From Bacillus methanolicus (GTDB lineage: Bacteria; Bacillota; Bacilli; Bacillales; Cytobacillaceae), in NCBI RefSeq assembly GCF_008764295.1, contig NZ_VTQX01000016.1, positions 1-64,000 on the forward strand: 64,000 nt of DNA, in the 5' to 3' direction. The position numbers and the translations under genes are program-made. This document shows, one piece after another, positions 39,753-50,894 of this stretch. Position 1 is the first letter of the stretch. Each line of letters starts with the position of its first letter. Below the pieces are notes generated by a model, which saw only the letters and a program-made list of their open reading frames with translations, did no database searches and was not told where the DNA came from.

Positions 39753-40385
39753 GTGGAACATAAAAAAACATATAATGCGAAAGAACTAAAGACTCCTCAT
39801 GGAGATTTAATAATCGAAGGGCCGATTTCCTCAGAGACGTTATCGCAATTGGAGTTTCATGAGGATCTGGTGGCGTTTCGCCCTGCAGCTCAGCAGCATA
39901 AAGCATTGCTTGGGATTGCGGATTTGCCAGAAGGAAGAATTATTATCGCGAGGCATAAGCAAATGATAGTTGGCTATGTCACGTATTTATACCCTGATCC
40001 TTTGGAAAGATGGTCAGAAGGAAAAATGGACAATCTTATCGAATTAGGAGCTATTGAGGTCATTCCGAAATTTCGGGGCTGTCAGGTGGGGAAAAATCTC
40101 CTCATCGTTTCAATGATGGATGATGCAATGGAAGACTATATAACGATTACAACGGAATATTACTGGCATTGGGATTTAAAAGGGACGGGATTAAATGTAT
40201 GGGAATATCGTAAAGTAATGGAAAAGATGATGAATGCTGGCGGACTTGAATGGTTTGCAACAGATGACCCGGAAATCAGTTCCCATCCGGCTAATTGCTT
40301 AATGGTGAAAATTGGGAAACGAGTTGATAATGAATCGATCCAAAGATTTGATCAGCTTCGTTTTATGAATCGGTTTATGTACTAG
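39753..40385 (+). CDS. acuA: Acetyltransferase AcuA
   Basis: A 210-residue GNAT-type protein acetyltransferase that inactivates AcsA by acetylating its catalytic Lys. The acetyl-CoA loop region is IPKFRGCQVGKNLLIVSM (about 110). GTG 39753 begins MEHKKTYNAK, as in B. subtilis AcuA, with AGGTGGTGGAG upstream; an upstream in-frame GTG at 39720 is less likely. It is the first gene of acuA-acuB-acuC. Confidence 0.9.
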   Translation: MEHKKTYNAKELKTPHGDLIIEGPISSETLSQLEFHEDLVAFRPAAQQHKALLGIADLPEGRIIIARHKQMIVGYVTYLYPDPLERWSEGKMDNLIELGAIEVIPKFRGCQVGKNLLIVSMMDDAMEDYITITTEYYWHWDLKGTGLNVWEYRKVMEKMMNAGGLEWFATDDPEISSHPANCLMVKIGKRVDNESIQRFDQLRFMNRFMY

Positions 40386-40434
40386 AACCGTTGTCTTTAC
40401 GTAAGGAAGTAAAGAGTGTTTAGGAGGTTTCATG

Positions 40435-41082
40435 ATGATTGTCGAAGAAATAATGATTTCGAAACTGTATACATTAGAAAAAGAAAATACGATAGAAGAA
40501 GCAATTCATTTAATGAAAGAAAATCGAATAAAGCATATCCCCATCGTCGATCGTGACATGCGTTTAATCGGCATTGTGACGGATCGCGATATAAAGGAAG
40601 CAATCCCTTCAATTTTTTTCTTTGATGATAATCGGGAAATTTTACAAAAACCTTTGGAATCGATTATGACAACGGAAGTGATTACTGGTCATCCATTGGA
40701 TTTCGTTGAAGAGGTCGCTGCCATTTTTTATGAAAGTAAAATTGGCTGCCTTCCAATTTTGAAGGATAAAAGGCTAGTAGGAATTATTACGCAAACGGAT
40801 TTACTTCATACTTTAGTAGAATTGACCGGAGCTCATCAGCCCGGCTCACAAATTGAGATTCGCGTGCGTAATAAGATGGGGATGCTCTTTCGCTTATTTT
40901 CAGATATTCAAAACTGCAAGGTGAACATATTAAGTGTGCTCGTATACCCTGATAAAAGAGATGAGGACTTTAAAATAATTGCCTTAAGGATCCAAACGAT
41001 GAATCCGCTTCGCTTAATTGAAGAACTTGAGAAATCAGGGCATGAGGTGCTATGGCCAAATCTTCCGGGGATGGAAGTATGA
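40435..41082 (+). CDS. acuB: AcuB, CBS and ACT domain protein
   Basis: A 215-residue protein with two CBS domains (residues 1-130; IPIVDRDMRLIGIVTDRD and LPILKDKRLVGIITQTDLL) followed by an ACT-like domain (SQIEIRVRNKMGMLFRLF). It belongs to the acetoin/acetate utilisation operon; its exact role is unclear. ATG 40435 (MIVEEIM) follows AGGAGG by seven bases. Its stop overlaps the acuC start (ATGATG). Confidence 0.9.
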   Translation: MIVEEIMISKLYTLEKENTIEEAIHLMKENRIKHIPIVDRDMRLIGIVTDRDIKEAIPSIFFFDDNREILQKPLESIMTTEVITGHPLDFVEEVAAIFYESKIGCLPILKDKRLVGIITQTDLLHTLVELTGAHQPGSQIEIRVRNKMGMLFRLFSDIQNCKVNILSVLVYPDKRDEDFKIIALRIQTMNPLRLIEELEKSGHEVLWPNLPGMEV

Positions 41083-42251
41083 TGCGGGACTCTATTTTTA
41101 TTTTTTCTGAAGAACAATTAAACTATAAATTTAATAAGGAGCACCCTTTTAATCAATTAAGATTAAAGCTCACTTTAGATTTATTAAAGGAAATGAAGGC
41201 GATCTCAAGTAAAGATATTGTTGCTCCTCGACGGGCTACTGACGAAGAACTGCAGCTTATTCATGATCCCAATTATGTAATCGCTGTCAAGAAGGCGGGA
41301 AATGGTGAGCTGTCCGAGGATGCGGCAGAAAGTTATGGATTGGGAACAGAGGACACACCCATTTTTCCAGGTATGCATGAGGCTAGTGCGCTGCTCGTTG
41401 GCGGAACCTTGACTGCTGTTGACTACGTTATGGAAGGAAAGAGCAAGCATGCAGTGAATTTAGGAGGAGGTCTTCATCACGGTTTTCGGGGAAAGGCATC
41501 AGGATTTTGTATTTATAATGACAGCTCTGTGGCGATTAAGTATATTCAAGAGAAATATGGTGCCCGCGTGCTATATATCGATACAGATGCTCATCATGGA
41601 GATGGTGTTCAATGGGCATTTTATGAAGATCCAAATGTTTGCACATTATCGATCCATGAGACAGGAAGATACCTTTTTCCAGGAACGGGAAATGTCAATG
41701 AACGGGGGCAAGGAAAAGGATATGGTTATTCCTTTAATGTACCGGTCGATGCCTTTACTGAAGATGACTCTTGGTTGTATGCTTACACGAATTCTGTACG
41801 AGAGGTTGCTGAATTTTTTAAACCTGACGTTATTGTGACGCAAAATGGAGCAGATGCCCATTATTTAGATCCACTGACACATTTATCTACAACAATGCGA
41901 ATTTACCGAGAAATTCCGAAGCTTGCTCATGAAATTGCCCATCAATATTGTGATGGTAAATGGATTGCTGTAGGTGGGGGAGGCTATGATATTTGGCGCG
42001 TTGTACCAAGGGCATGGAGCTTGATTTGGATGGAAATGACAGGGAATCAGAAATGCTACGGCGATATCCCGAAGGAGTGGATTGAGCGTTGGCAAGCAGA
42101 AGCTCCTGTCACTCTCCCCTCTGAATGGGACGATCCACAAGGAATGTATCGGCCGATTCCAAGAAAAAATGAAATTACTGAAAAAAATGCCCAAACAGTA
42201 ACGAATGCACTCTATTCAATACGGAGCCGGAAAAGAAAAGAATCGACTTAA
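41082..42251 (+). CDS. acuC: AcuC, class I histone-deacetylase-fold protein deacetylase
   Basis: A 389-residue Zn-dependent deacetylase that removes the acetyl group AcuA puts on AcsA. Catalytic blocks are NLGGGLHHGFRGKASGFC, DTDAHHGDGVQWAFY (metal Asp/His), and the later QNGADAHYLDPL. ATG 41082 (MRDSIFIFSEE) matches B. subtilis AcuC; ATG 41079 is the neighbouring option. A terminator follows. Confidence 0.92.
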   Translation: MRDSIFIFSEEQLNYKFNKEHPFNQLRLKLTLDLLKEMKAISSKDIVAPRRATDEELQLIHDPNYVIAVKKAGNGELSEDAAESYGLGTEDTPIFPGMHEASALLVGGTLTAVDYVMEGKSKHAVNLGGGLHHGFRGKASGFCIYNDSSVAIKYIQEKYGARVLYIDTDAHHGDGVQWAFYEDPNVCTLSIHETGRYLFPGTGNVNERGQGKGYGYSFNVPVDAFTEDDSWLYAYTNSVREVAEFFKPDVIVTQNGADAHYLDPLTHLSTTMRIYREIPKLAHEIAHQYCDGKWIAVGGGGYDIWRVVPRAWSLIWMEMTGNQKCYGDIPKEWIERWQAEAPVTLPSEWDDPQGMYRPIPRKNEITEKNAQTVTNALYSIRSRKRKEST

Positions 42252-42283
42252 GAGAAAAACAAATCGTTTATTTTTCTTTTAAA

Positions 42284-42330
42284 ATCAAGCAGTTGTAGGA
42301 ATTAGCAATTCAACTACAACTGCTTTTCTT
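42284..42330. terminator. Terminator between acuC and the chemoreceptor gene
   Basis: AAGCAGTTGTAG pairs with CTACAACTGCTT, with T-rich flanks. It is bidirectional by position. Confidence 0.82.
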
Positions 42331-42376
42331 TTTATTTGTGGCTACGAAAGTTTAGTGAAGTGGTCATGACGAGCAT

Positions 42377-44482
42377 CTATAGTTTAAAATCGTCTATCAT
42401 TTCCTGCAATTGTTGTGCTCTCATGCTTAATGAATCGACAGAGGAGGTGACCTCTTCCATAGAGGCAAGTTGTTCTTCAGTAGCAGCAGCTACAGATTGG
42501 ATGTTATCTTCTGTAATTTCTGTTTGCTTGGCTACATTTTCAATCGAACTTCTTAATTGATTGGATTGTGTTAGCATGCTATTGATTGAACTGACGATCT
42601 TTTGAACCTCATGGGCAACATTTTTCGTGCTATTTGCAATAGTGGAAAAAGTTTCACCTGTTTTACTTACGAGATTCATCCCTGCTGTTGCCTCTGTCGT
42701 TACTTTTTCCATAGATTCAATTGAATGAAGAGTGTCTGCTTGAATCGCATTCACTAATGTGCGAATTTGTTCAACAGACTTTGAAGAATTATCCGCTAGC
42801 TTCCTCACTTCATTGGCTACTACCGCAAATCCCTTTCCTTGTTCCCCAGCTCTTGCCGCTTCAATAGCCGCGTTCAAACTTAAGAGATTCGTTTGCTCAG
42901 CTATCGCTGTTATCGCGTTTAAAATTTCTTCAATTTGCTTCGAACGTGTTCCCAGCTGTTCAATAACATTTGCAGTTAATCGCACCGATTGATGAATGAC
43001 TTCCATTTGTTTAATGGTATCTTCTACAATAACGTTTCCGTTTTCAGCTTCTTCACTAGACATTGAAGAGGTTGTCCCAACTTCATGAGTAACGCTTGAA
43101 ATATGGGAAAGCTTCTGGGCGAACTCTTCCATTTGCACCATGTTTGTTTTCGCCTCATCCACTTGTGTACCTACAATAGAGGTTACGGTTTCAACGGAAT
43201 TGGTTATCTGGTAAGTTGCTTTTGTTGTTTCTTCAGTGATGGCGAGTAATTGTTCACTTGCCGCTGCCACCTCTTGAGAGACCTCTTGGCTGTTGCGAAG
43301 GACTTTTTTAAAGGAAGAAAGCATTTTATTAATTGCCTCTCCAATAATGGCGAATTCATCTTTTGATGTGATCGGCACTGTCTTGAGCAAATCACCTTCC
43401 GATATTTTGGCAGTAATGCTTTGGATACTTGCTACTTGCTCTTTAATGGCGAGATAGAAGCCGATAAGTAAGTATGATAATACGATAACAACTGCAAGGA
43501 CGAGTGTAACTGTTAAATATAATTGATTTGTTAATTGCTTCACTTGTGCTGTTAGTAATTTATCCAACTCGTCTGTTTGGTAGGTCAATAATTCGAAAAT
43601 ACTATTAATGGTGTCAGTTGTTTTATCGAAATAGACTTCGGGCGCAATGGAGATCGTTGCCGCCAACAAGTCATTCTCAATTATTTGGGTAATTTGTTTC
43701 GCTTCGGCAATAGAGTTTGTTGCAAAAGTACCGATTGTTTTTTCCAAGGATGGTTCAAGATGAAAGACAATCTCATATGTGCGCTCCCCTTGGGTGATAT
43801 ATTCTTCCATCATTTTTAACAAGTATGTTAAATCGTTGTGCTCTTCATCAGTTATTTCCCTTTTGGTAGCTACGCCTACGCCGATAGCCCTTGATTTCCC
43901 CATGAACTCTGTGATTTGTGGAAGAGTTTGTTTTAATAAATTGGTTAAGTGATTATTTATTAGGGTGGAATCTAATGATAGATTTGTTTCATCGGAAATA
44001 TTTAATAGAGTTCTAAACATCATGTCAATGAACTGATTATGTAATTCAATTGATTCAGGGATGGTTAGTAAAAGGGCATCACGTTTCACTGTTTCCCAAT
44101 TTGAAAGTAGTGATGTAACATCCTCCTGCACTGTTGAAAGATGCTTCAATTCTTTCAAGGTTTCAGATAGTGAATGTAAATCATTATGGATCTTTTCTTC
44201 TACTTCCTTAAGAGAACTATTTGCTGATTGCTCACCACTTAATACGTTCACCGATAATCCTCGATGCTGTTGTGTAGATTGAATAAGCGGATAAATTTTT
44301 TGGAATAGTTCAATTCCAGTTCTTTCTTTATTTGTAAATGCGATTTCACTGTAAATGTCGGAGACGATTGTCGAGATCAGGAAGCTGATCGTAAAGAATA
44401 CTACGACAAATAGTACAAGGAACTTTTTAAAGAATGAAAACTTGTTTAATAAAATTTTTGCTGGTTTAAACAATAGCTGCAT
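42377..44482 (-). CDS. Methyl-accepting chemotaxis protein
   Basis: A 701-residue transmembrane chemoreceptor. The first membrane helix is at about 19-42 and the second at about 328-352. Between them is a roughly 285-residue, largely helical outside domain that starts with [20 protein letters not shown], a motif of NIT/nitrate-sensor-type domains. A HAMP domain follows, then the signalling domain whose hairpin tip is [23 protein letters not shown] 44482 follows AAGGAG. Its ligand is unknown. In B. subtilis motPS occupies this neighbourhood; here they are absent. Confidence 0.9.
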   Translation of the reverse strand: MQLLFKPAKILLNKFSFFKKFLVLFVVVFFTISFLISTIVSDIYSEIAFTNKERTGIELFQKIYPLIQSTQQHRGLSVNVLSGEQSANSSLKEVEEKIHNDLHSLSETLKELKHLSTVQEDVTSLLSNWETVKRDALLLTIPESIELHNQFIDMMFRTLLNISDETNLSLDSTLINNHLTNLLKQTLPQITEFMGKSRAIGVGVATKREITDEEHNDLTYLLKMMEEYITQGERTYEIVFHLEPSLEKTIGTFATNSIAEAKQITQIIENDLLAATISIAPEVYFDKTTDTINSIFELLTYQTDELDKLLTAQVKQLTNQLYLTVTLVLAVVIVLSYLLIGFYLAIKEQVASIQSITAKISEGDLLKTVPITSKDEFAIIGEAINKMLSSFKKVLRNSQEVSQEVAAASEQLLAITEETTKATYQITNSVETVTSIVGTQVDEAKTNMVQMEEFAQKLSHISSVTHEVGTTSSMSSEEAENGNVIVEDTIKQMEVIHQSVRLTANVIEQLGTRSKQIEEILNAITAIAEQTNLLSLNAAIEAARAGEQGKGFAVVANEVRKLADNSSKSVEQIRTLVNAIQADTLHSIESMEKVTTEATAGMNLVSKTGETFSTIANSTKNVAHEVQKIVSSINSMLTQSNQLRSSIENVAKQTEITEDNIQSVAAATEEQLASMEEVTSSVDSLSMRAQQLQEMIDDFKL

Positions 44483-45174
44483 ATTATTTTCTCCTTATTT
44501 TAAATGTTTTTCTAAATATAACCAAATAATAAAGAGATTTCCGTGGCTTTTATCACTTATACAATGTGAATATATAGGAAAATAGTTGTGTTTTTTAGAG
44601 ATGGTTCAAAAAAATAGGGTAAATTTACAATAGTTGCGTAATTTTAATGGAGGTTTTTTACTATTTTACTTTGCCAATCTAATACGAGAGTGAGAAGTAG
44701 TACCATTGCGATCTGGCTTAATTGGGGGAATAGGGATTGAAGCAAGGCTGCCTACGAAATAAGTTAAAATGGTTTAACAAAAATTAATGAAAAAATGCTA
44801 GGTTATTTGGAAGCAAGAGGGTTTTTAGGGGGACCTCTTTATTAACTTCCTTAGATGGTTTCAATGGTTGATTTAGCAATGGAAAAACGAATTGGATTTA
44901 CTATTCTTGCCAAATCGAAAACATCAAGTTTATGTGGCTTTAAAGGGAATTAAAAACCTAATTTTCGAACCAGCAATCGCTTTCGCACTGAACGTATGAA
45001 AGACGTCATGTATGAATGAAATTTTTTTTGTAAAAAAAGGAAATTCTCCGTTTATTCATCTGCAAAAGAAAAAGCTGATATCAAAAAGTCGTTTTTAACG
45101 ACTTTTTGACACAGCTTCTTACTTAACATTCAAGCATCTTAATAAAGTTTTCTCTGTATCTAAAAGTAATAACT
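44483..45174. other. Intergenic region with a possible decayed coding stretch
   Basis: Almost 700 bases without an intact gene. On the plus strand, about 44755-45020, one frame gives protein-like segments (NGLTKINEKMLGYLEARGF, then MEKRIGFTILAKSKTS) broken by several stops, so an old gene remnant is possible. The end holds the terminator of the downstream minus-strand gene. Confidence 0.45.
45068..45121 (-). terminator. Nested hairpin terminator of the penicillin-binding protein gene
   Basis: The inner arms AAAAAGTCGTT/AACGACTTTTT and outer arms AAGCTG/CAGCTT nest; on the minus strand they are followed by TTTTTCTTTT. Confidence 0.82.
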
Positions 45175-48075
45175 TTAGCTTTCGTTTCCATCATCAGGTG
45201 GATTAGGAGGCTCTTTATCGCCGCCATTTCCATCTTGATCCCCATTGCCTGGAGGGGTTACAGGTGGAGTAGCAGGCGGTTTTTCTGGTTTCTCTGGTTT
45301 TTGCGGTTCTTCTCCTTTATTAGGATCGATAGGATCCTCTTTATCTTCAGGACCGATTCGAATCTCATCTGAAGGCGCTGACTCTTGTCCCGCAATATCT
45401 ACGGCGGTCACATAATAGATACCATTATCACCTTTATAAGCAAGGGTTTCACCTGCTTTTATTGAAGCAACTTTCTTTCCGTCTTTATATACACGGTACC
45501 CTATCACATCATTCTCAGGGTGTTTGCTCCAAGTGATTGTGTTGCTAGTAACCTTTGCCGCCATCTTCGCTGGAACTTTCCCATTTTCCTGTATTTTATC
45601 ATCTGGAAGCAATATTTTCGCCCAGCGTTCTTTATTCTTAGGAATAAGCTGTTGTGGGTTTACCCTTATGCCAAAGATTTTTTCGATATAGTCAGGGTTT
45701 AGAATAACGCCTAGTTCCGCAAATTCATCTGGTGTAGAGTCTAAAGCTAAGTATTTTTTATCACCAATTTGAACATATTTGCCATCAATTAAACTATCAT
45801 CAACTTTACTTGGAACAAATTTTGCATTGAACAAATCTGTTTCCACTAAACCAGCCCTTGCACAAGCATCAGAAGGGAGCAAGCCAGAAATAGCACAGAA
45901 GGAACGTCGTACAATTCCACCTGGCATTTTAATTGTTTCTGCTGGATCGACTAATTCAGGGGCAACATCGTATGCAGCATTCATTAGCTTAGCCCATAAA
46001 TAAATATTCCGATTTGAATAAGACATCCCTTTATATGTTACCTGTAATGGCTTAGGTGTATCGTAGCCCATCCATGTTCCAAAGGAAACATTCGGATTAA
46101 TTCCAACAAACCAAGCATCTTTATAATCTTGACTCGTTCCGGTTTTTCCAGCCCAATCAGCACTGAATTTTAAGCGACTGTTCAAAGAACCAGCAGTTCC
46201 TGAACGAACAACATCGCGCATCATATCATACGTTAAATAAGCCGTTTGTGGACTAAATACTTCTACTGGTTTTGCCTCATGTTGATAAATGGCATTCCCA
46301 TCTTTATCAACGATTTTTTCAATCATATAAGCATCGACAAATTGACCGTTGTTGGCAAAAGTACCATAGGCATTTACATTTTCTTCCACAGTGACTCCGT
46401 TTGTTAAACCTCCGATTGCAGTGGAACGGTTTGAGTAATCTTCTTCTGTAAGGGAAGTGAAGCCCATTTTCGTTAAGTATTCCGCAGGACGCTTACCTAA
46501 AATATCGATGTATGCTTTTACAGCAGGGACATTATATGATCTTGCTAATGCGTAACGGGCAGTTACAAGTCCACTATACCCTCCTCCATAGTTGCTAGGC
46601 CATGGATTGTTGGAAGCAGGGTTTAATTTTAATGGTAGGTCAGGTAAAATCGTTCCCGGTGCTAAGCTCCCCAGTTCCATTGCTGGTGCATACACAAGCA
46701 GTGGCTTCATCGTTGAACCATTGGAACGTTTCGCACTGGTTGCATGGTTTAATTGTTGTTGAGAGAAATCCCGGCCGCCGACAAAGCTAATAATTTTACC
46801 TGTTTTGTTTTCGATCAGCATAGCTCCAACTTCAACAGGTTTATTAACGGTTACCTTTTCGCCCGTTTCTGGGTCTGTTTCAACAACTTGAATATCACTG
46901 CCGTAATATTCAAATTCATCTTTTACCTTTTGCATTGCGTCATAAATGTCTTTATTTATTGTTGAATGAATTTCATAGCCGTTTTGACGCAGGTCACGGT
47001 CGGCCAGTGTCAAATATTCCTTTTTTAATTCGTCATCCTTTTGCAAATCCTCTTCTGTATATCCATCTTTTTCAGCGAGAATCACTGATAATACATCAAC
47101 AGCTCTTTTTTCAAGCTCGAATGTTAAATATGGATATTGCTCCTGAGGACTTGTAGAATGAGAGATGAAATCTTGTGTAATATCATAGTTTAAGGCTTCT
47201 TCATATTCCGCTTGTGTAATTGAACCGTTGTCATACATTCTTTGTAAAACAGTTTTCATTCGTGTCAATCCAGGTTCTAGATTGCTTTTGATTTCCCCTT
47301 TATTTGTAAAAGGTGTATAACCAAACGGACTTTGAGGAAGCCCGGCGATAAAGGCGGCCTGCGGCAAGGTAAGCTCCTTCGCAGTTACGCCAAATATTCC
47401 CTTTGCGGCTGCTTGAACTCCCCCGATGTTTCTGCCTGAGGAATTTCTCCCGAAAGTAGAAACATTTAAGTAAGCTTCCAAAATTTCATCTTTGTCAAAG
47501 AACTTTTCAAGTCGAAGGGCAAGAAGAATTTCCTTCGCTTTACGTTCAAACGAAATTTCATTGGTAAGAATTTGATTTTTAATTAACTGCTGTGTTAACG
47601 TACTACCACCAGTCTGCACAGAAGAGTTTGTCACTTCCTGAAATACAGCGCGCATGAGCGCTTTCGGGACGACACCGTGGTGCTCATAAAAATACTCGTC
47701 CTCTGTCGCGACAATCGCTTTGATTAGAAATTCCGACACATCTTCTAATTGTACTTCTTCCCGTTCAAGGTCAGTCCGAAGCTTTCCTAAATAAACGTTG
47801 TTAGCAAAGTACAAATTGGAGGTCTCCTCATAGTTGTATATATCCTTTTTCATACTATCGTAGGAGCGGAGCGGTTCATTTTTAACCAATGAGGCAAAAT
47901 ATCCAGCACCAACTCCTCCGGCAAACGCACCGCCAAGGATAATTAAAACGAGAAATACAAGGACCAAGTTCCATACTACCTGATAGGTAATGCTTGCACC
48001 TTTTTTTGTTTTTTTATTTGTAAAAAAATCTTGGCAAGACTTCAGAATTTGTTTGAAATTAAATTTTTCTTTCAA
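45175..48075 (-). CDS. Class A penicillin-binding protein, PBP1A type
   Basis: A ~966-residue bifunctional cell-wall synthase. A cytosolic tail is followed by one membrane helix (VVWNLVLVFLVLIILGGAFA). The GT51 glycosyltransferase domain has EDEYFYEHHG and GGSTLTQQLIKNQ. The transpeptidase has SxxK as STMK, SxN as SYN and KTG as KTGTSQDYKD. An FN3-like domain (TWSKHPENDVIGYRVYKDG) and a Pro/Gly/Asp-rich tail close the protein. TTG 48075 (MKEKFNFKQ) lies ten bases after AGGGGG; ATG 48084 is only one base from it. It stands divergent from tyrS. Confidence 0.88.
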   Translation of the reverse strand: MKEKFNFKQILKSCQDFFTNKKTKKGASITYQVVWNLVLVFLVLIILGGAFAGGVGAGYFASLVKNEPLRSYDSMKKDIYNYEETSNLYFANNVYLGKLRTDLEREEVQLEDVSEFLIKAIVATEDEYFYEHHGVVPKALMRAVFQEVTNSSVQTGGSTLTQQLIKNQILTNEISFERKAKEILLALRLEKFFDKDEILEAYLNVSTFGRNSSGRNIGGVQAAAKGIFGVTAKELTLPQAAFIAGLPQSPFGYTPFTNKGEIKSNLEPGLTRMKTVLQRMYDNGSITQAEYEEALNYDITQDFISHSTSPQEQYPYLTFELEKRAVDVLSVILAEKDGYTEEDLQKDDELKKEYLTLADRDLRQNGYEIHSTINKDIYDAMQKVKDEFEYYGSDIQVVETDPETGEKVTVNKPVEVGAMLIENKTGKIISFVGGRDFSQQQLNHATSAKRSNGSTMKPLLVYAPAMELGSLAPGTILPDLPLKLNPASNNPWPSNYGGGYSGLVTARYALARSYNVPAVKAYIDILGKRPAEYLTKMGFTSLTEEDYSNRSTAIGGLTNGVTVEENVNAYGTFANNGQFVDAYMIEKIVDKDGNAIYQHEAKPVEVFSPQTAYLTYDMMRDVVRSGTAGSLNSRLKFSADWAGKTGTSQDYKDAWFVGINPNVSFGTWMGYDTPKPLQVTYKGMSYSNRNIYLWAKLMNAAYDVAPELVDPAETIKMPGGIVRRSFCAISGLLPSDACARAGLVETDLFNAKFVPSKVDDSLIDGKYVQIGDKKYLALDSTPDEFAELGVILNPDYIEKIFGIRVNPQQLIPKNKERWAKILLPDDKIQENGKVPAKMAAKVTSNTITWSKHPENDVIGYRVYKDGKKVASIKAGETLAYKGDNGIYYVTAVDIAGQESAPSDEIRIGPEDKEDPIDPNKGEEPQKPEKPEKPPATPPVTPPGNGDQDGNGGDKEPPNPPDDGNES

Positions 48076-48329
48076 TCTTATCATTCCCCCTAAAATCACA
48101 TACATTATAGCATAAAGAGCAAAACAAGTATTGCTGATAAAGATAATTTTCAAATATTACTTAAATTCTATTTGACAAACGCATCCTTTTTATGATAAAA
48201 ATTCTTTATCTTATATATGAAATAAGCTATGATGGGATCGAATTTCCAAAGGCCTTGCTATATGTTGGTGTTGATTTTGGCTCAAACAATCGTTTTATCA
48301 ACAATCGTATTTAACAAAGCCTTTTCAAG

Positions 48330-48556
48330 AGTAGTGCTCCTATCTCTGGATCAGAAAGCTGACGGTTGCTGCGAGTCAGTACATGTAGAGAGCACGAATT
48401 ACCTCCCTGAGCTTTTGCTGTGAACCGTCAAGTACTAGCAGTAAACGGAAATTCCGTTATCTTAATTAAGTGGAGAAGCCTTTTTTTGGTGTTCTCAAGT
48501 TGGGTGGTACCGCGTATTAACGTCCCTTCGATCAAATCGAAGGGATTTTTTTATTG
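48330..48556 (+). ncRNA. T-box leader controlling tyrS
   Basis: The core T-box GGGTGGTACCGCG is at 48502-48514. It is followed by a terminator (TCCCTTCGAT/ATCGAAGGGA, 48523-48546, then a T-run) that competes with the antiterminator. A possible Stem I base pairs TGACGGTT (48359-48366) with AACCGTCA (48423-48430). A TAC at 48400-48402 could be the Tyr specifier, but its place in the stem is unsure. Uncharged tRNA-Tyr should allow readthrough into tyrS. Confidence 0.88.
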
Positions 48557-48605
48557 GACTTTTGTCTTATCTATTATAATTTTATGATACGAAGGCTCTG
48601 GATGA

Positions 48606-49922
<1,317 letters not shown>

Positions 49923-50335
49923 CATCGTGGTAACCAGCGCTTTAGAGTGCAGTCAAAAGGTATCGAGAGCTATTATCTCGTTACCTTTTTTTCGGGCACA
50001 AGCCTTCAGTTTCTTGGTGCTAAGCTTTGTTATGGCTCATGCTACTGTATTCGCTATAACAAAGAGGATTCAAGCTATGAGAAAAGCTAAAAACCCGGGA
50101 GGGCTAAATTTAGCGCTTATCCACTCCAAAGTAAAAATACCTATTTAAGATTTCTATTTTTAGTGCGAAGATAGATTGAGAATCATGAAAATGAATTTTC
50201 AAAATAATTTCGTAAAAATTGAAACTTTTTTCCAAATTAGCCGTACTAAAGGTATAGCAATTTGATTAAGTATTTCACCGAAAGGAGGCTATTTGTTGAT
50301 AATGGTAATTAGTTTATAGAAAGAGGGTGATACAT
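49923..50335 (+). other. tyrS-yuaF intergenic region
   Basis: It contains the tyrS terminator (AAAAGGTATCGAGAG.../...CTCGTTACCTTTTTTT) and, further on, the sigma-W promoter of yuaF (50220-50245). No gene was recognised between them. Confidence 0.65.
50220..50245 (+). promoter_or_regulatory. Sigma-W promoter of yuaF-floT
   Basis: TGAAAC (50220-50225), a 16-base spacer with a T-run, and CGTA (50242-50245) fit the ECF sigma-W consensus exactly. The B. subtilis yuaFGI operon is a sigma-W regulon member. Confidence 0.85.
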
Positions 50336-50875
50336 ATGGAACTGTTCGGAACGTCTATTCAGTCTGTTTACTTAATAACATTAATCATAGCCGGCGCCTT
50401 AACATTGCTATACATTTTATTTAGTGACTTACTTGAAGGACTTACTGAGCTAATCCCGTTCATTAATCCAGCTCTTATTCTCGCTTTTATTACGTTTTTC
50501 TCCGCAAGTGGCTATTTATTTGAATTGCTGACTTCATTAAACAGCATTATAGTCATCATCATTTCGATCCTTATAGCTTTATTATTAGATACATTGCTTA
50601 ATATTTTTGTACTTATTCCTTTGTCCTCCGCTGAAGAATCGCTGGTGTATTCTACAAATTCCTTGAGAGGGAGAATTGGGAAAGTGATCATACCAATTCC
50701 TGAAGATGGGTTTGGTGAAGTAATGTTGAAAAGTGCAAGTGGAACGGTTGCGAAATCTGCCGTTAGCTTTAAAGGTGAAAGTATTGAAGAAGGACAGCAT
50801 GTTCTCGTTATCGAAGTAAAAAACGGAGTGCTTCATGTGGTGCCCCATGAAACACAAGAGGATTTCTCATTTTAA
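50336..50875 (+). CDS. yuaF: YuaF, NfeD-type membrane protein
   Basis: A 179-residue membrane protein, with three to four hydrophobic helices in residues 10-105 and a C-terminal soluble OB-fold-like domain (SLRGRIGKVIIPIPEDGFG, EEGQHVLVIEV). NfeD proteins pair with stomatin/flotillin partners, and here floT starts 19 bases downstream. ATG 50336 follows AGAGGGTGA. It probably helps organise membrane microdomains and the response to envelope stress. Confidence 0.88.
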   Translation: MELFGTSIQSVYLITLIIAGALTLLYILFSDLLEGLTELIPFINPALILAFITFFSASGYLFELLTSLNSIIVIIISILIALLLDTLLNIFVLIPLSSAEESLVYSTNSLRGRIGKVIIPIPEDGFGEVMLKSASGTVAKSAVSFKGESIEEGQHVLVIEVKNGVLHVVPHETQEDFSF

Positions 50876-50894
50876 AAGCATAGGAGGAAGTTAA

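Noticed and set aside
48229-48423. 64-codon plus-strand frame ahead of tyrS
   Set aside because: It overlaps the T-box leader and is read out of structured RNA.
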